DNA of 64,000 nucleotides. Source: Actinokineospora inagensis DSM 44258. Lineage in GTDB: Bacteria > Actinomycetota > Actinomycetes > Mycobacteriales > Pseudonocardiaceae. A program made the position numbers and the translations under genes. Under the pieces are notes generated by a model that had not been told where the DNA came from, searched no databases, and saw nothing but the letters and a program-made list of their open reading frames with translations. Shown piece after piece: positions 16,966 through 25,168 of the stretch. Position 1 is the stretch's first letter; every line of letters begins with the position of its first letter. The stretch covers positions 1-64,000 of the forward strand of contig NZ_AXWW01000007.1 of the NCBI RefSeq assembly GCF_000482865.1. Reading direction: 5' to 3'.

Positions 16966-18489
16966 TTACGGCAGGGTCTTCAGGAACGGCGCCACCGTGT
17001 TGGCGAAGCCGTAACCGGCCGTGGCGTCGTGGTTGATCGACCAGGTCATCGCGCCCCGGATGTCCGGGTACGTGGTCGACGGCTTGAAGGTGCCGCAGTT
17101 GGTGCCACGCGCGAGGCAGTTGAGCGCCGCGTTGACGTTGGACGGCGACTGGTAGCCGCCACCCGCCCCGGCGGGTGACGCCGGGAGGCCGAGGCCGACC
17201 TGGTCGGCGCGCAGACCGCCCTGGAGTTGGATGCAGGCGAGCGCGGTCAGGAAGTTGACCGTGCCCTGCGAGTACACCTGCTGGTCGCAGCCGAGCATCG
17301 TGCCCGAGTTGTAGTACTGCATGTTCCAGATGGTCAGGATGTCCTTGACCGCCAGCGCCAGTTGGAAGTACGCCTGCTGGGTGGACTGGCCGTCGATGGT
17401 CTGCGGCGCGAAGGTGATGATCTTGCCGCCGTTGGCGTAGATCGTCCGCAGCGCCGAGCCCATGTACTGCGCGCTGACGCCGTTCTCCAGGTCGATGTCG
17501 ACGCCGTCGAAGCCGTAGTCGCGGATCAGGGTGGACACACTGCTGCCGAACGCCGCCGCCGAGGAGGAGTCACCGGCGTAGATGGTGCCCTTCTCGCCGC
17601 CGACCGAGATGATGACCTTCTGGCCGCGGGCCTGCACGGTCTTGATGTCGGCCTTGAACTGGTCGACGGTGTAACCGCCCAGTTGGCTGGACAGGCCCGG
17701 GTCGAGGTTGAACTCCACCGCGCCGCGGGTCGCGGGGACCGCGTCGGCGAACGCCACGGCGATGATGTCGTAGGTGGTGGGCACCTGCGCGAGCGTCAAC
17801 GCCTTCGCGCCGTTGTAGAAGTTCTGCCAGTAGCCGGTGAGCACGTGCTTGGGCAGCGACGTGTTCGGGTTGCCCGGCGTGGTGGTCGTGGTCGTCGTCG
17901 TGGTCTTCGACGTCGTGCTGGTGGTGCTGGTCGTCGTGCTGGTGGTGGTCTTGCTCGTGGTCGTGACGGTGGTGGTCGACGACGGCGGCGTCCCCGGCCC
18001 GTCGAGGCTCACGTCGTCGGCGAGGTAAGCGGGTTGGCCGTACCAGCCGTGCAGGTAGATGGTCACCGACTTGGTGTTCGCGCCGGTGGTGAAGCTGGTG
18101 GAGAGCTGGACCCAGGACCCGCCGGTCGGGTTCCAGGTGCTGACGTCCGTCGTGCCGGTCCCCTGGGCGCCCAGGTAGACGTAGGCACCCTTGACCCAGG
18201 CGCTGAGCGTGTACTTCGAGCTGGGGTTCACGGTGACCGACTGCGAGCAGTTCGCGTTGTCGGAGCCCGCCGGGGCCGCGGTCAGCGCGTAGCTGCCGGA
18301 GTGCTTGTCCGCGCTGGTGATGCTGCCGCCGCCGGAACAGGTCCAGCCGGACAACGCGCCCGCCTCAAACCCGGGGTTCGTGACCAGATTGGCCGCGGTA
18401 GCGCTCCCGGCGAAGGCGAGGACAAGTCCAACGGTGACCGACAAGGCGGACAGCAGGGCGACGATCGCACGCTTGGCGTGGGACGTCAT
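16966..18489 (-). CDS. Secreted GH18 chitinase with N-terminal carbohydrate-binding domain
   Basis: A 507-residue secreted enzyme. Signal peptide about 1-32 (ending GSATA). Carbohydrate-binding beta-sandwich about 33-165 (LVTNPGFEAGALSGW to YLADDVSLDG, CBM4/9-like). Thr/Ser-rich linker about 168-215. GH18 barrel about 220-507 with the catalytic motif DGVDIDLENG (DxxDxDxE) after IRDYGF. It hydrolyses chitin outside the cell. ATG 18489 is chosen because GGAGG lies 6 nt upstream; an ATG at 18501 is less likely. A DasR-type operator lies 55 bp upstream, so induction by N-acetylglucosamine derivatives is expected. Confidence 0.95.
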   Translation of the reverse strand: MTSHAKRAIVALLSALSVTVGLVLAFAGSATAANLVTNPGFEAGALSGWTCSGGGSITSADKHSGSYALTAAPAGSDNANCSQSVTVNPSSKYTLSAWVKGAYVYLGAQGTGTTDVSTWNPTGGSWVQLSTSFTTGANTKSVTIYLHGWYGQPAYLADDVSLDGPGTPPSSTTTVTTTSKTTTSTTTSTTSTTSKTTTTTTTTTPGNPNTSLPKHVLTGYWQNFYNGAKALTLAQVPTTYDIIAVAFADAVPATRGAVEFNLDPGLSSQLGGYTVDQFKADIKTVQARGQKVIISVGGEKGTIYAGDSSSAAAFGSSVSTLIRDYGFDGVDIDLENGVSAQYMGSALRTIYANGGKIITFAPQTIDGQSTQQAYFQLALAVKDILTIWNMQYYNSGTMLGCDQQVYSQGTVNFLTALACIQLQGGLRADQVGLGLPASPAGAGGGYQSPSNVNAALNCLARGTNCGTFKPSTTYPDIRGAMTWSINHDATAGYGFANTVAPFLKTLP

Positions 18490-18543
18490 GGCTGCCTCCA
18501 AAGGGGCAAGTGCAGGTGCAGGGTGATCGAGACCACCTCAAAA

Positions 18544-18555
18544 TGGACTAGACCA
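18544..18555 (-). promoter_or_regulatory. Putative DasR-type operator (dre) of the chitinase gene
   Basis: TGGACTAGACCA (on the gene's strand TGGTCTAGTCCA, flanked by T and AT) matches the ACTGGTCTAGACCAGT-type consensus of the GntR-family regulator DasR, known in streptomycetes to repress chitinase and GlcNAc genes. It lies about 55 bp before the chitinase start codon. Confidence 0.75.
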
Positions 18556-18754
18556 ATAGCCCCTGTCAACCCCCGCGTCGTCGAGTGGTCACCCCCCGCT
18601 CCCCCCACGCCGCCACCCCCCGTAACCACCACCCCCAGACGTATGGCGCACGACCACCCCGCGCAACCATCCACAAGAGACTGTCACCCAACCAGACCAC
18701 AGAGGACCAATCATGATCACGCAGCCCCCATTCACGACAGACCCCTCGCCCCCC

Positions 18755-19128
18755 AACACCCCACCCCCCTCACCGACGAAGCACCACCCCCACCCCACCC
18801 CCACGCGCCTCAACCCCCCAGCCCCCATCGACGAAACACCGCGACCACCCAGCACCGCACCCCTCGAAACCCACCCCACATCGACAAAGGCCGCCAGCCC
18901 GCCCCGCGCGCCTCAAAACCCCAGCCCCCCATCGACGAAGCGCCACCCCCACCCCACGCGCCCAAAAGCCAGCCCAGATCGACGAAGCACCACCCCACCC
19001 CACGCGCCTCGAAACCCGCCCCTCATCGACGAGGGTCGCCAGCCCGCCCCGCGCGCCTCAAACCCCTGTCCCTCATCGACGAAGCGCCACCCCCACCCCA
19101 CGCGCCTCGGAACCCGCCGATCCCAACC
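18755..19128 (-). repeat. Array of ~49-bp degenerate repeats beside hairpin element A
   Basis: About seven or eight units of 47-49 bp. On the minus strand each carries GAGGCGCG, a G-rich run, a (C/T)TTCGTCGATG-type word and another G-rich run. Unit boundaries are clearest between 18890 and 19110. With the preceding 18560-18754 (C-rich, nothing recognised) it fills the chitinase-NUDIX intergenic region. Unit length is not a multiple of three and no single frame stays open, so I do not call a protein. Confidence 0.8.
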
Positions 19129-19277
19129 GCCCGCTGGGGTGGAGTTGTTTTGTTTGGGGGAGGCGGGGGCCTAAGCCGGCCGGCGGGTAAGGCCACGCTT
19201 TCCAGTGGCCCCGCCTTTTAGCCTTACCCAGGCCACCGCACAGGGGCCCCAAACAAAACAACTTCACCCCAGCGGGC
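19129..19277 (-). repeat. 148-bp hairpin element, copy A
   Basis: A near-perfect inverted repeat. The outer 31-bp arms (19129-19159 and 19247-19277) differ at one position and read inward GCCCGCTGGGGTG(A/G)AG and on to GTTTGGGG. Inside are further stems, CGGTGGCC with GGCC(A/C)CCG and GGGTAA with TTACCC, around the apical GGCCAC/GTGGCC. It is in the opposite orientation to copies B and C. Bases 19278-19356 form the flanking stem-loop module shared with copy B. Confidence 0.9.
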
Positions 19278-19356
19278 ACCCCGCATTATCTGGCGCATCC
19301 AGCGGCGTCGCCGCCAGGCGACAAGCAGTCCCCCGAGGCGCAGTGCCCCCTCACAC
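19278..19356 (-). repeat. Flanking module of hairpin element A
   Basis: Read on the minus strand this holds GTGTGAGGGGGCACTG, CGCCTCGGGGG, a GTCGCC...GGCGAC stem-loop and GCGCCAGAT. The same order occurs at 43802-43895, and a shortened form at 51541-51589, so the module belongs to the repeat. It abuts the 3' end of the NUDIX gene. Confidence 0.7.
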
Positions 19357-19367
19357 CCCATGCAAGC

Positions 19368-19901
19368 TCAACGATGATGCTCATGCAAAAGAAGCTGCGT
19401 ATAAGCCGCCACCGACTGGGCATCAGTAATCTCCCCCGCACGAACCATCATCTCGAATGCAGCCCGCGGATACCACGCAGCCCGCATGTCCTGTTCCTCA
19501 AGTTCACGCTCGGCCAACCCCTCAGTCAGATCGGTGGCCAGGTAGACATGCCCCCGCTGACTCGACATCCCCGCCGCGACGTCAAGTGTCCCGATCCGAA
19601 CCATGGACCCCGCCCGCAGCCCGGTTTCCTCACGGAGTTCCCGCGCCGCCAACTCCGCCGGGTCGAGTTCCGCGCGGTCCGGGGCGGTGCCCTGCGGGAA
19701 CTCCCAGCGCCGGGCGCCCAACGGATAGCGGTACTGCTCCACGAGCATCAGGCGTTCGCCGTCAAGCGGGATGACGAGGGCGTAGTCCGGTTTGTCGATC
19801 ACTCCGTAGATGCCAGCGCTGCCGTCGGGGCGGCGGATGCGGTCCTCGCGGACGGTCATCCAGGCGTTCGCGTAGACCCGGGTCGATTCGAGGCGTTCCA
19901 C
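19368..19901 (-). CDS. NUDIX hydrolase, ADP-ribose pyrophosphatase-like
   Basis: A 177-residue NUDIX enzyme. The Nudix box is at about residues 70-96 (GTAPDRAELDPAELAARELREETGL), with the REL-REET metal-binding core intact. The N-terminal strands (VYANAWMTVREDRIRRPDG) and the QYRYPLGARRWEFPQG lead-in resemble ADP-ribose/ADP-sugar pyrophosphatases, which hydrolyse nucleoside diphosphate sugars using Mg2+. The exact substrate is unknown. GTG start; divergent from nucS with 44 bp between starts. Confidence 0.88.
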   Translation of the reverse strand: MERLESTRVYANAWMTVREDRIRRPDGSAGIYGVIDKPDYALVIPLDGERLMLVEQYRYPLGARRWEFPQGTAPDRAELDPAELAARELREETGLRAGSMVRIGTLDVAAGMSSQRGHVYLATDLTEGLAERELEEQDMRAAWYPRAAFEMMVRAGEITDAQSVAAYTQLLLHEHHR

Positions 19902-19945
19902 AGGGTGGATCCTGCCCTGTCCGCCGAGAGGGCTAACCTGCCCGG

Positions 19946-20605
19946 GTGCGTCTCGTGATCGCTCGCTGCCAGGTCGACTACGCCGGTCGGCTCACCGCCC
20001 ACCTGCCGATGGCGAACCGCTTGCTGCTGGTGAAGGCCGACGGTTCGCTGTCGGTGCACTCCGACGACCGCGCGTACAAGCCGCTGAACTGGATGACCCC
20101 GCCGTGCTGGCTCACCGAGGAGCCGGGGTTGTGGACGGTGCAGAACAAGGCGGGCGAGAAGCTCGTCATCACGATCGAGGAAATCCTGCACGACGCCAAG
20201 CACGAGCTGGGCGCCGAGCCGGGCCTGGTCAAGGACGGTGTCGAGGCCCACCTGCAGGAACTCCTCGCCGAACACATCACCACCCTGGGTGACGGCTACA
20301 CCCTGGTCCGCCGCGAGTTCCCCACCGCCATCGGCCCGGTCGACATCATGTGCCGCGACTCCGACGGCGCCTCCGTCGCCGTCGAGATCAAACGCCGCGG
20401 CGAGATCGACGGCGTCGAACAGCTCACCCGCTACCTCGACCTCCTCAACCGGGACCCCCTCCTCGCCCCCGTCCGCGGCGTCTTCGCCGCCCAACTGATC
20501 AAACCCCAGGCCCGCACCCTCGCCGAAGACCGCGGCATCCGCTGCGTCACCCTCGACTACAACACCCTCCGCGGCATCGAATCCGACGAGTTCCGCCTCT
20601 TCTGA
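19946..20605 (+). CDS. nucS: Mismatch-specific endonuclease NucS
   Basis: A 219-residue NucS/EndoMS. The N-terminal dimerisation domain has [20 protein letters not shown] and the DNA-binding stretch [12 protein letters not shown]. The C-terminal RecB-like nuclease domain has [12 protein letters not shown] (metal Asp) followed by VAVEIKRRG (ExK) and [11 protein letters not shown]. In actinobacteria lacking MutS/MutL it cleaves both strands at mismatches and supports non-canonical mismatch repair. GTG 19946 lies 6 nt after TAACCT, so the mRNA is probably leaderless. Confidence 0.97.
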   Translation: MRLVIARCQVDYAGRLTAHLPMANRLLLVKADGSLSVHSDDRAYKPLNWMTPPCWLTEEPGLWTVQNKAGEKLVITIEEILHDAKHELGAEPGLVKDGVEAHLQELLAEHITTLGDGYTLVRREFPTAIGPVDIMCRDSDGASVAVEIKRRGEIDGVEQLTRYLDLLNRDPLLAPVRGVFAAQLIKPQARTLAEDRGIRCVTLDYNTLRGIESDEFRLF

Positions 20606-20611
20606 CCGGCT

Positions 20612-21703
20612 TCAGCCCTGCCGGGTCCCGCGGCCCCACGCCTCGAGGTGGGCGGTGGCGTTGGGGGCGTTCCTGACCAGCGTGCTACGCCACGGCAGTG
20701 CCCCTTCCCGCTGCAACCTGCCGATCACGACGATCGGGTGCACCCCGTGTTCCCTGGCGACCGCCGTCACCCAGGGCGCGCCGACCCGGGCAGGTGGTTT
20801 CGGGAGCGGCCGCTCGAACACCCAGCCGGACGCGAGTTCATCCGCTCGGTCCTCATCGCCCAGCGTGTGGTCGTCCTCGTCGATGAGGGGTGTTCCGTTG
20901 GTGGCGACATCGCCGCGAACGACGTGCGCGATCTCGTGCAACAGGGTGAACAGCACCTTGTCGAGCCGCTGGCCTCGACCTGACAGTGCGATGACCGGTC
21001 CGGCCTTGTCCGCGTAGGACGCACCGGAGATCTTGCTGGACGGGAACGCCGCCACGTACACCAGGCGCACACCGACTGCCCCGAACCGTTCCGGCAGGTC
21101 TTCGAAACCGGTCGGCTCGCGAACCAGTCGACTCACCTGCTTGGCGAGCGCCTCAAGCCCTCTGCGTGAGTAAGCCTGGGCGGGAGCCTCGGGGGCGGCT
21201 CTGCGTACGCAAGCGAACCAGCCGTTCTGAGTTGGTGTCAGCGGTTCGCCGTTGTTGGCGCGTCGTGCTGCCAGTTGCCATTCGGGCGGGTCGTCGAGGC
21301 TTTCGATGCCCAGGAGGCGCATGAGCTGCTCGGCTTGGTCACCGGTGGACGTGGCGGTGATGATCCCGCGCTTGCGCAACACGGCCATGGGAGCGAGCTC
21401 GTTGAGTTTCGCGCGGGTCCTGACCTCGTCGAGTCCTGCCTGGACGCTCGGATCTTGCCGCTGCTGCCGGAGGAAATAGGAATCCTGCAGGTTCAGCCAG
21501 AACTCGGCGCTGGTCCCGAGGGCCGCGCCGATCTGGGCCGCCGACTCCCGGGTGATCTCCTTCTTGCCCTGGACGATTTCGGAGACGAACTGGGTCGGAC
21601 GGCCGAGGATGTCGGCGAACTCAACCTGCGTCCAGCCCCGGGCCGCCAGTTCGTCGGCGAGGTGCTCCCCGGCGGGAAACACCTCGGCGAGTGTGGTGTC
21701 CAT
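20612..21703 (-). CDS. HigA-like antitoxin fused to an ImmA/IrrE metallopeptidase-like domain
   Basis: A 363-residue protein. The N-terminal HTH (about 15-75: WTQVEFADILGRPTQFVSEI, then KKEITRESAAQIGAALGTS) is of the HigA/VapI type. The C-terminal part contains LLHEIAHVVRGD (HExxH zinc motif) and a downstream EDRADELASGWVF, the ImmA/IrrE (M78) pattern. Classical HigA antitoxins are about 100 residues, so this one is greatly extended. It lies 10 bp after the toxin gene and should neutralise it and repress the operon. The peptidase domain could make antitoxin activity signal- or proteolysis-dependent (inference). Confidence 0.88.
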   Translation of the reverse strand: MDTTLAEVFPAGEHLADELAARGWTQVEFADILGRPTQFVSEIVQGKKEITRESAAQIGAALGTSAEFWLNLQDSYFLRQQRQDPSVQAGLDEVRTRAKLNELAPMAVLRKRGIITATSTGDQAEQLMRLLGIESLDDPPEWQLAARRANNGEPLTPTQNGWFACVRRAAPEAPAQAYSRRGLEALAKQVSRLVREPTGFEDLPERFGAVGVRLVYVAAFPSSKISGASYADKAGPVIALSGRGQRLDKVLFTLLHEIAHVVRGDVATNGTPLIDEDDHTLGDEDRADELASGWVFERPLPKPPARVGAPWVTAVAREHGVHPIVVIGRLQREGALPWRSTLVRNAPNATAHLEAWGRGTRQG

Positions 21704-21713
21704 CAGCGCCCCC

Positions 21714-22010
21714 CTAGTGGTAGTCGACGACTTCGATGATGACCGCGATGCGGCCGCCCTCCGTCTTGAAGGTCACGATCAGCCGGAACTGGTCGTTCAG
21801 ACGCATCGAGTGCTGCCCGGCCCGGTCCCCGAGCAACTGCTCCAGCCGCAGGCCGCGGAGTGCGTACAGGTCACGCTCGTCCTTCGCGGCGAGGATGCGT
21901 TGGATCGTCTTCCGGTATGCCCTGACGACATCGCGCCCCCACCTCTTCGGTGCGTAAGTAGCGTCCTCGGCCAGTCGACGCAGCTTCTCGTCGCTGTACT
22001 GGACTCGCAA
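21714..22010 (-). CDS. HigB-like toxin (RelE superfamily)
   Basis: A 98-residue basic protein of the plasmid-maintenance killer/HigB type. YSDEKLRRLAEDATYAPKRWG and VRAYRKTIQRILAAKD lead into LRLEQLLGDRAGQHSMRLNDQFRL and the C-terminal strand IEVVDYH, the RelE-fold RNase core of ribosome-dependent mRNA interferases. It starts with TTG at 22010 behind GGTGAGGG, an unusual start that would lower toxin output. The toxin-first order with the antitoxin 10 bp later is typical of higBA. Confidence 0.88.
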   Translation of the reverse strand: MRVQYSDEKLRRLAEDATYAPKRWGRDVVRAYRKTIQRILAAKDERDLYALRGLRLEQLLGDRAGQHSMRLNDQFRLIVTFKTEGGRIAVIIEVVDYH

Positions 22011-22091
22011 CTAACCCTCACCCCATCACCCCTGGACTGAAGTTCCAGCTAGTGATCGAGGGTATCTCCGGTCATCGACTTGCCAGGCACT

Positions 22092-22120
22092 AGTGTACAC
22101 AGATTCACCCATAAGGTGAA
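22092..22120 (-). promoter_or_regulatory. higBA promoter with overlapping inverted repeat
   Basis: On the minus strand TTCACC (22115-22120) and TACACT (22092-22097) are spaced 17 bp, a credible -35/-10 pair. The -35 is one arm of a perfect inverted repeat TTCACC-N5-GGTGAA (22104-22120), a likely operator for the HTH antitoxin. A palindromic GTGTACAC (22093-22100) covers the -10. Confidence 0.55.
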
Positions 22121-22238
22121 GTCTCAACGCAAATCTTGGTGGTGGCCTTGTTTGGTGGTAGGAGTACGGCCGGTTGCGCTGGTCCAAGGCCGGTAAACCC
22201 ACTGGATCGATCTGGAAGCGACCGCATAGTCTCCCGTC

Positions 22239-23447
22239 GTGCTCCTCTCTACCGCCGTGCCGCCCCGCTTGTGGACGGCGAATTTCCGCCTGTACTTCGT
22301 CGCTCGCATCGTGTCGATGGTGGGGGACTCGATGGTGCCGGTGGCGACGTCGGTGGCGGTGTTGGGGCTTGGGTACGGCGTGAGCGGGGTGGGGTTCGCG
22401 CTGGGGGCGTGGATGGGCGCGTTCGCGTTGTTCGTGGTGTTCGGTGGGGTGTTCGCGGATCGGTTTCATCCGTTGCCGCAGATGGTGGGGGCGGACGCGG
22501 TTCGGTGCGGGTTGCAGGCGGGGTTCGCGGTTTACCTGTGGCTGGGGCATCCGGGGTTGTCGTTCATCATCGGGATCGGCGTGTTGGGCGGGGTCGCGAC
22601 GGCGATGTTCCAGCCGGGGTTGACGAGCCTGGTGCCGCAGGTGGCGGCTGACCCGCAGCACGCGAACGGGGTACTGCGGGTCAGCGAGGGCACGGCGACG
22701 ATGTTGGGGCCCGCGTTGGCCGGGTTCCTGGTCGCCACGACGTCGGCTGGGTGGGTGTTCGCGGTCGACGCGGGCACGTTCGCGATCAGCGGCGTCTGCC
22801 TCCTCGCGTTGCGCGTCCCGCGACTGACCACCGGCGCCACCGAGTCGACGTGGCGGAACCTGCGGTCGGGGTGGGAGGAGTTCCGCTCCCGGTCGTGGTT
22901 GTGGGGCGTCATCCTGATCTGGTGGGTGCTCGGCGTGTTCGTGTGGGGGCCGATCACGCCGCTCGGCGCCGCGTCCATCATCGGCGCGCACGGCAAGGCG
23001 GTGTTCGGCTACGCGGAGGCCGCGTTCGGCGCGGGTTCCATCCTCGGCGGCCTGATCGCGATCCGCTTCCGCCCGACCAGACCCCTGTTCGGCGGCGGTG
23101 TCGCCATGTTCCTGTTCCCGTTGATGCCCCTCGCCGCCGCCCTGGTCCCCGCCGTCCCCCTCCTGCTCCTCGGCTACGCGATCAGCGGCATCGGCTGGGC
23201 GTTCTGGGGCGTCCAGTGGTCGACGACGGTGCAAACCCAGATCCCGGCGGACCGGCTGAACCGGGTCGCGGCCTACGAGGTCGCCGGGTCGATCCTGGCC
23301 GTCCCCTTTGGACAGGCGGTGGCAGGCCCGGCGAGCGCGGTGTTCGGCATCCACCCGCTCCTGCTGGTCGCCTCCATCACCGCCGCCGGTTGCGCGGCCG
23401 CACTCCTGATCAGCCCACCAATCCGCCGGTTGACCCGGGCGCGGTGA
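22239..23447 (+). CDS. MFS transporter
   Basis: A 402-residue membrane protein with about 12 hydrophobic segments and no signal sequence. The N-terminus (LWTANFRLYFVARIVSMVGD) and the ADRFHPLPQM loop after the second or third helix are typical of the MFS_3/enterobactin-exporter-like group. A drug or siderophore efflux role is possible, but the substrate cannot be read from the sequence. GTG 22239 lies 8 nt after CATAGT, so it may be leaderless. The convergent phosphotransferase gene ends 4 bp after it. Confidence 0.88.
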   Translation: MLLSTAVPPRLWTANFRLYFVARIVSMVGDSMVPVATSVAVLGLGYGVSGVGFALGAWMGAFALFVVFGGVFADRFHPLPQMVGADAVRCGLQAGFAVYLWLGHPGLSFIIGIGVLGGVATAMFQPGLTSLVPQVAADPQHANGVLRVSEGTATMLGPALAGFLVATTSAGWVFAVDAGTFAISGVCLLALRVPRLTTGATESTWRNLRSGWEEFRSRSWLWGVILIWWVLGVFVWGPITPLGAASIIGAHGKAVFGYAEAAFGAGSILGGLIAIRFRPTRPLFGGGVAMFLFPLMPLAAALVPAVPLLLLGYAISGIGWAFWGVQWSTTVQTQIPADRLNRVAAYEVAGSILAVPFGQAVAGPASAVFGIHPLLLVASITAAGCAAALLISPPIRRLTRAR

Positions 23448-23451
23448 GCCG

Positions 23452-24336
23452 TCACGGGTGGATGGAGTTCAACCGGCGGGTGAGGTGTTCGCGGGCGAGT
23501 TGGGCTCGGCGGGGTGAGCCGTGGCCGCCGGTGAGGGCGATGTGGGTCCAGAGCCCGGCGAGGTAAGCGGTGAAGGCGGTGAGGGTGGCGTCGTTGACGC
23601 CGGTGAGGGTGGCCCGGTCGCGGGCCCAGGCTTCGGCGCTGGTCGGGGTGTGTCCGGCTTCGATGAGGCGCAGGGTGAGGAAGGCGGTGTCGACCCAGGG
23701 CGCGGCGGCGGCGGGGAATCCCCAGTCGATGATGTGGAGGGTTCCGTCGTGGCCGATGCGGATCTGGTCGCCGTGCAGGTCGGTGTGGGTGAGGCGGTCG
23801 CCGTCGACGAGTTCGGGGACGTGCTGGGTGAGTCGGGTGAGGGCGACGAGGTCGAGGTCGGCCACGAGTCCGGGGTCGAGATCGGCGACGCGGGTCCACC
23901 AGTCGGTGGGCGCCCACCGGTCACGCAGGGGCCTGATGGGCGGGGTGGCGGGCAAGGTGGCGAGGTGTTCGAGGGCGTCGGCGATCAGGGGTAGGTCGGG
24001 GGAGTCGGGGGCGAGGCTCGCGGGGCGGCCGGGCAGATGGGTGAACCCGACGATCAACCAGTGTTCCCCGTCGGGCACGTCGAGGTCGGTGTGGAAAAGC
24101 ACGGGGGGTGCGAGGTCCGCGGCGGCGTGGTTGCCTGCGATCTCGTTGCGCAGCCACCGCATCCGGCGGCTGACCCCGGCGACGGCCTTGACGAAGACCC
24201 GGGTGCCGTCGGCCAGGCGCAGGACGGCGGCGAGGTCGGCGGTGCTGCCGGTGATGGCGTCCTCGGCGCCGAGCACCGGCCCCAGGCAGCCGACGACGGC
24301 GTCGCGGACGGGGGTCGGTAGCTGGTCCCACCTCAT
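23452..24336 (-). CDS. APH-like phosphotransferase
   Basis: A 294-residue protein of the aminoglycoside phosphotransferase/choline kinase fold. It has an N-lobe Lys in TRVFVKAVAG, the catalytic loop LTHTDLHGDQIRIG (HxD, with Gln in place of the usual Asn) and IDWGFPAAAAPWVD in place of the DFG-like motif. It probably phosphorylates a small hydroxylated molecule; a resistance function is possible but unproven. Codon use matches its neighbours. Confidence 0.82.
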   Translation of the reverse strand: MRWDQLPTPVRDAVVGCLGPVLGAEDAITGSTADLAAVLRLADGTRVFVKAVAGVSRRMRWLRNEIAGNHAAADLAPPVLFHTDLDVPDGEHWLIVGFTHLPGRPASLAPDSPDLPLIADALEHLATLPATPPIRPLRDRWAPTDWWTRVADLDPGLVADLDLVALTRLTQHVPELVDGDRLTHTDLHGDQIRIGHDGTLHIIDWGFPAAAAPWVDTAFLTLRLIEAGHTPTSAEAWARDRATLTGVNDATLTAFTAYLAGLWTHIALTGGHGSPRRAQLAREHLTRRLNSIHP

Positions 24337-24367
24337 CCGTGGTCCCTCGCCTTCGAATGTTTGGCCG

Positions 24368-24841
24368 TCACGGGTCTTTCGTGCGGGTGTCGGTGTTCTC
24401 GTTGCCGTCAGCGCCGGAGTTGCTGCAGTGTCCGTCTTCGTGGCACTGTCCGCAGTCCCCCCGCGATGACCACACCTGCTTGTCGATGAGGTAGCCCGCC
24501 GCGGCGATTGCCTCGATGCTACGGCTTACCGCCCCGGATCTTGCCGGGGGCGTGTCGTCGGGGACGTGGTGGAGGAACTGTCCGCCCAGCCGTTGGCACA
24601 GCTCGGTGTAGAGGTGGGTGTCCAGGATGAGTTGGTGCCAGCCAAGATCCACCAGCGCGCTGGGTACCAGTCCGGCCCCTGGCTGCCGCGCGGCGGCGGC
24701 CAGGAACGCGAGCGCTTGGTCGACAATCCGCTCGGCCAGTTCGGCGACCTGCGGGTCCGCGGCGGCCACCCGCGCGGATACCCGCTGGAACATCTCGGGA
24801 TCCACCAGATCACGACCACGAGACGAGACGGCGGCGATCAT
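24368..24841 (-). CDS. GRDP-like protein with Cys-rich tail
   Basis: A 157-residue protein. The body (about 1-105) has the pattern of the glycine-rich-domain-protein-like family seen in streptomycetes: AERIVDQALAFLAAA, VDLGWHQLILDTHLYTELCQRL, then GQFLHHVPDD. The tail switches to a short segment with three cysteines and a histidine (CGQCHEDGHC) followed by a polar, acidic terminus. The function is unknown. The Cys tail could bind metal or be a modified peptide segment. It lies 31 bp upstream of the APH-like gene on the same strand, possibly one operon. Confidence 0.65.
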   Translation of the reverse strand: MIAAVSSRGRDLVDPEMFQRVSARVAAADPQVAELAERIVDQALAFLAAAARQPGAGLVPSALVDLGWHQLILDTHLYTELCQRLGGQFLHHVPDDTPPARSGAVSRSIEAIAAAGYLIDKQVWSSRGDCGQCHEDGHCSNSGADGNENTDTRTKDP

Positions 24842-25168
24842 GTCTGCCTCCTCAGAGGAGATGACATCGGCCTCTTGATCCCTACGCCACGCGCCGGTTC
24901 GACGCTATCCACCAACCCGGGAGGGATTCGAGATCCGGTGCGGCGCGGTTCCTGATCTGGGTCGGCATCGACCATGACCCGTGTCGACGGAACCAGGATC
25001 GGTGGTGTTGACCACCGGGGTCACCGCTGGATCCGTGGGCCATCCACCGTACGACGAATGGCCCAAGGCGTACCCCCGTTCCGCGCGGAATCCCGCCGGG
25101 GTGCGGTTCGTCGTGCGGTGGGGGGCGAAGGGGGCCATGCTGTGCCGGTGATCATTGCGAGGTGAACG
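24842..25168. other. Intergenic region with two inverted repeats upstream of the symporter
   Basis: This 327-bp gap between divergent genes holds two inverted repeats: GGTGGT-N4-ACCACC (25001-25016) and GGGCCAT-N14-ATGGCCC (25037-25064). Either could be an operator for the symporter gene or simply structure. No ORF or RNA gene is supported. Confidence 0.4.
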
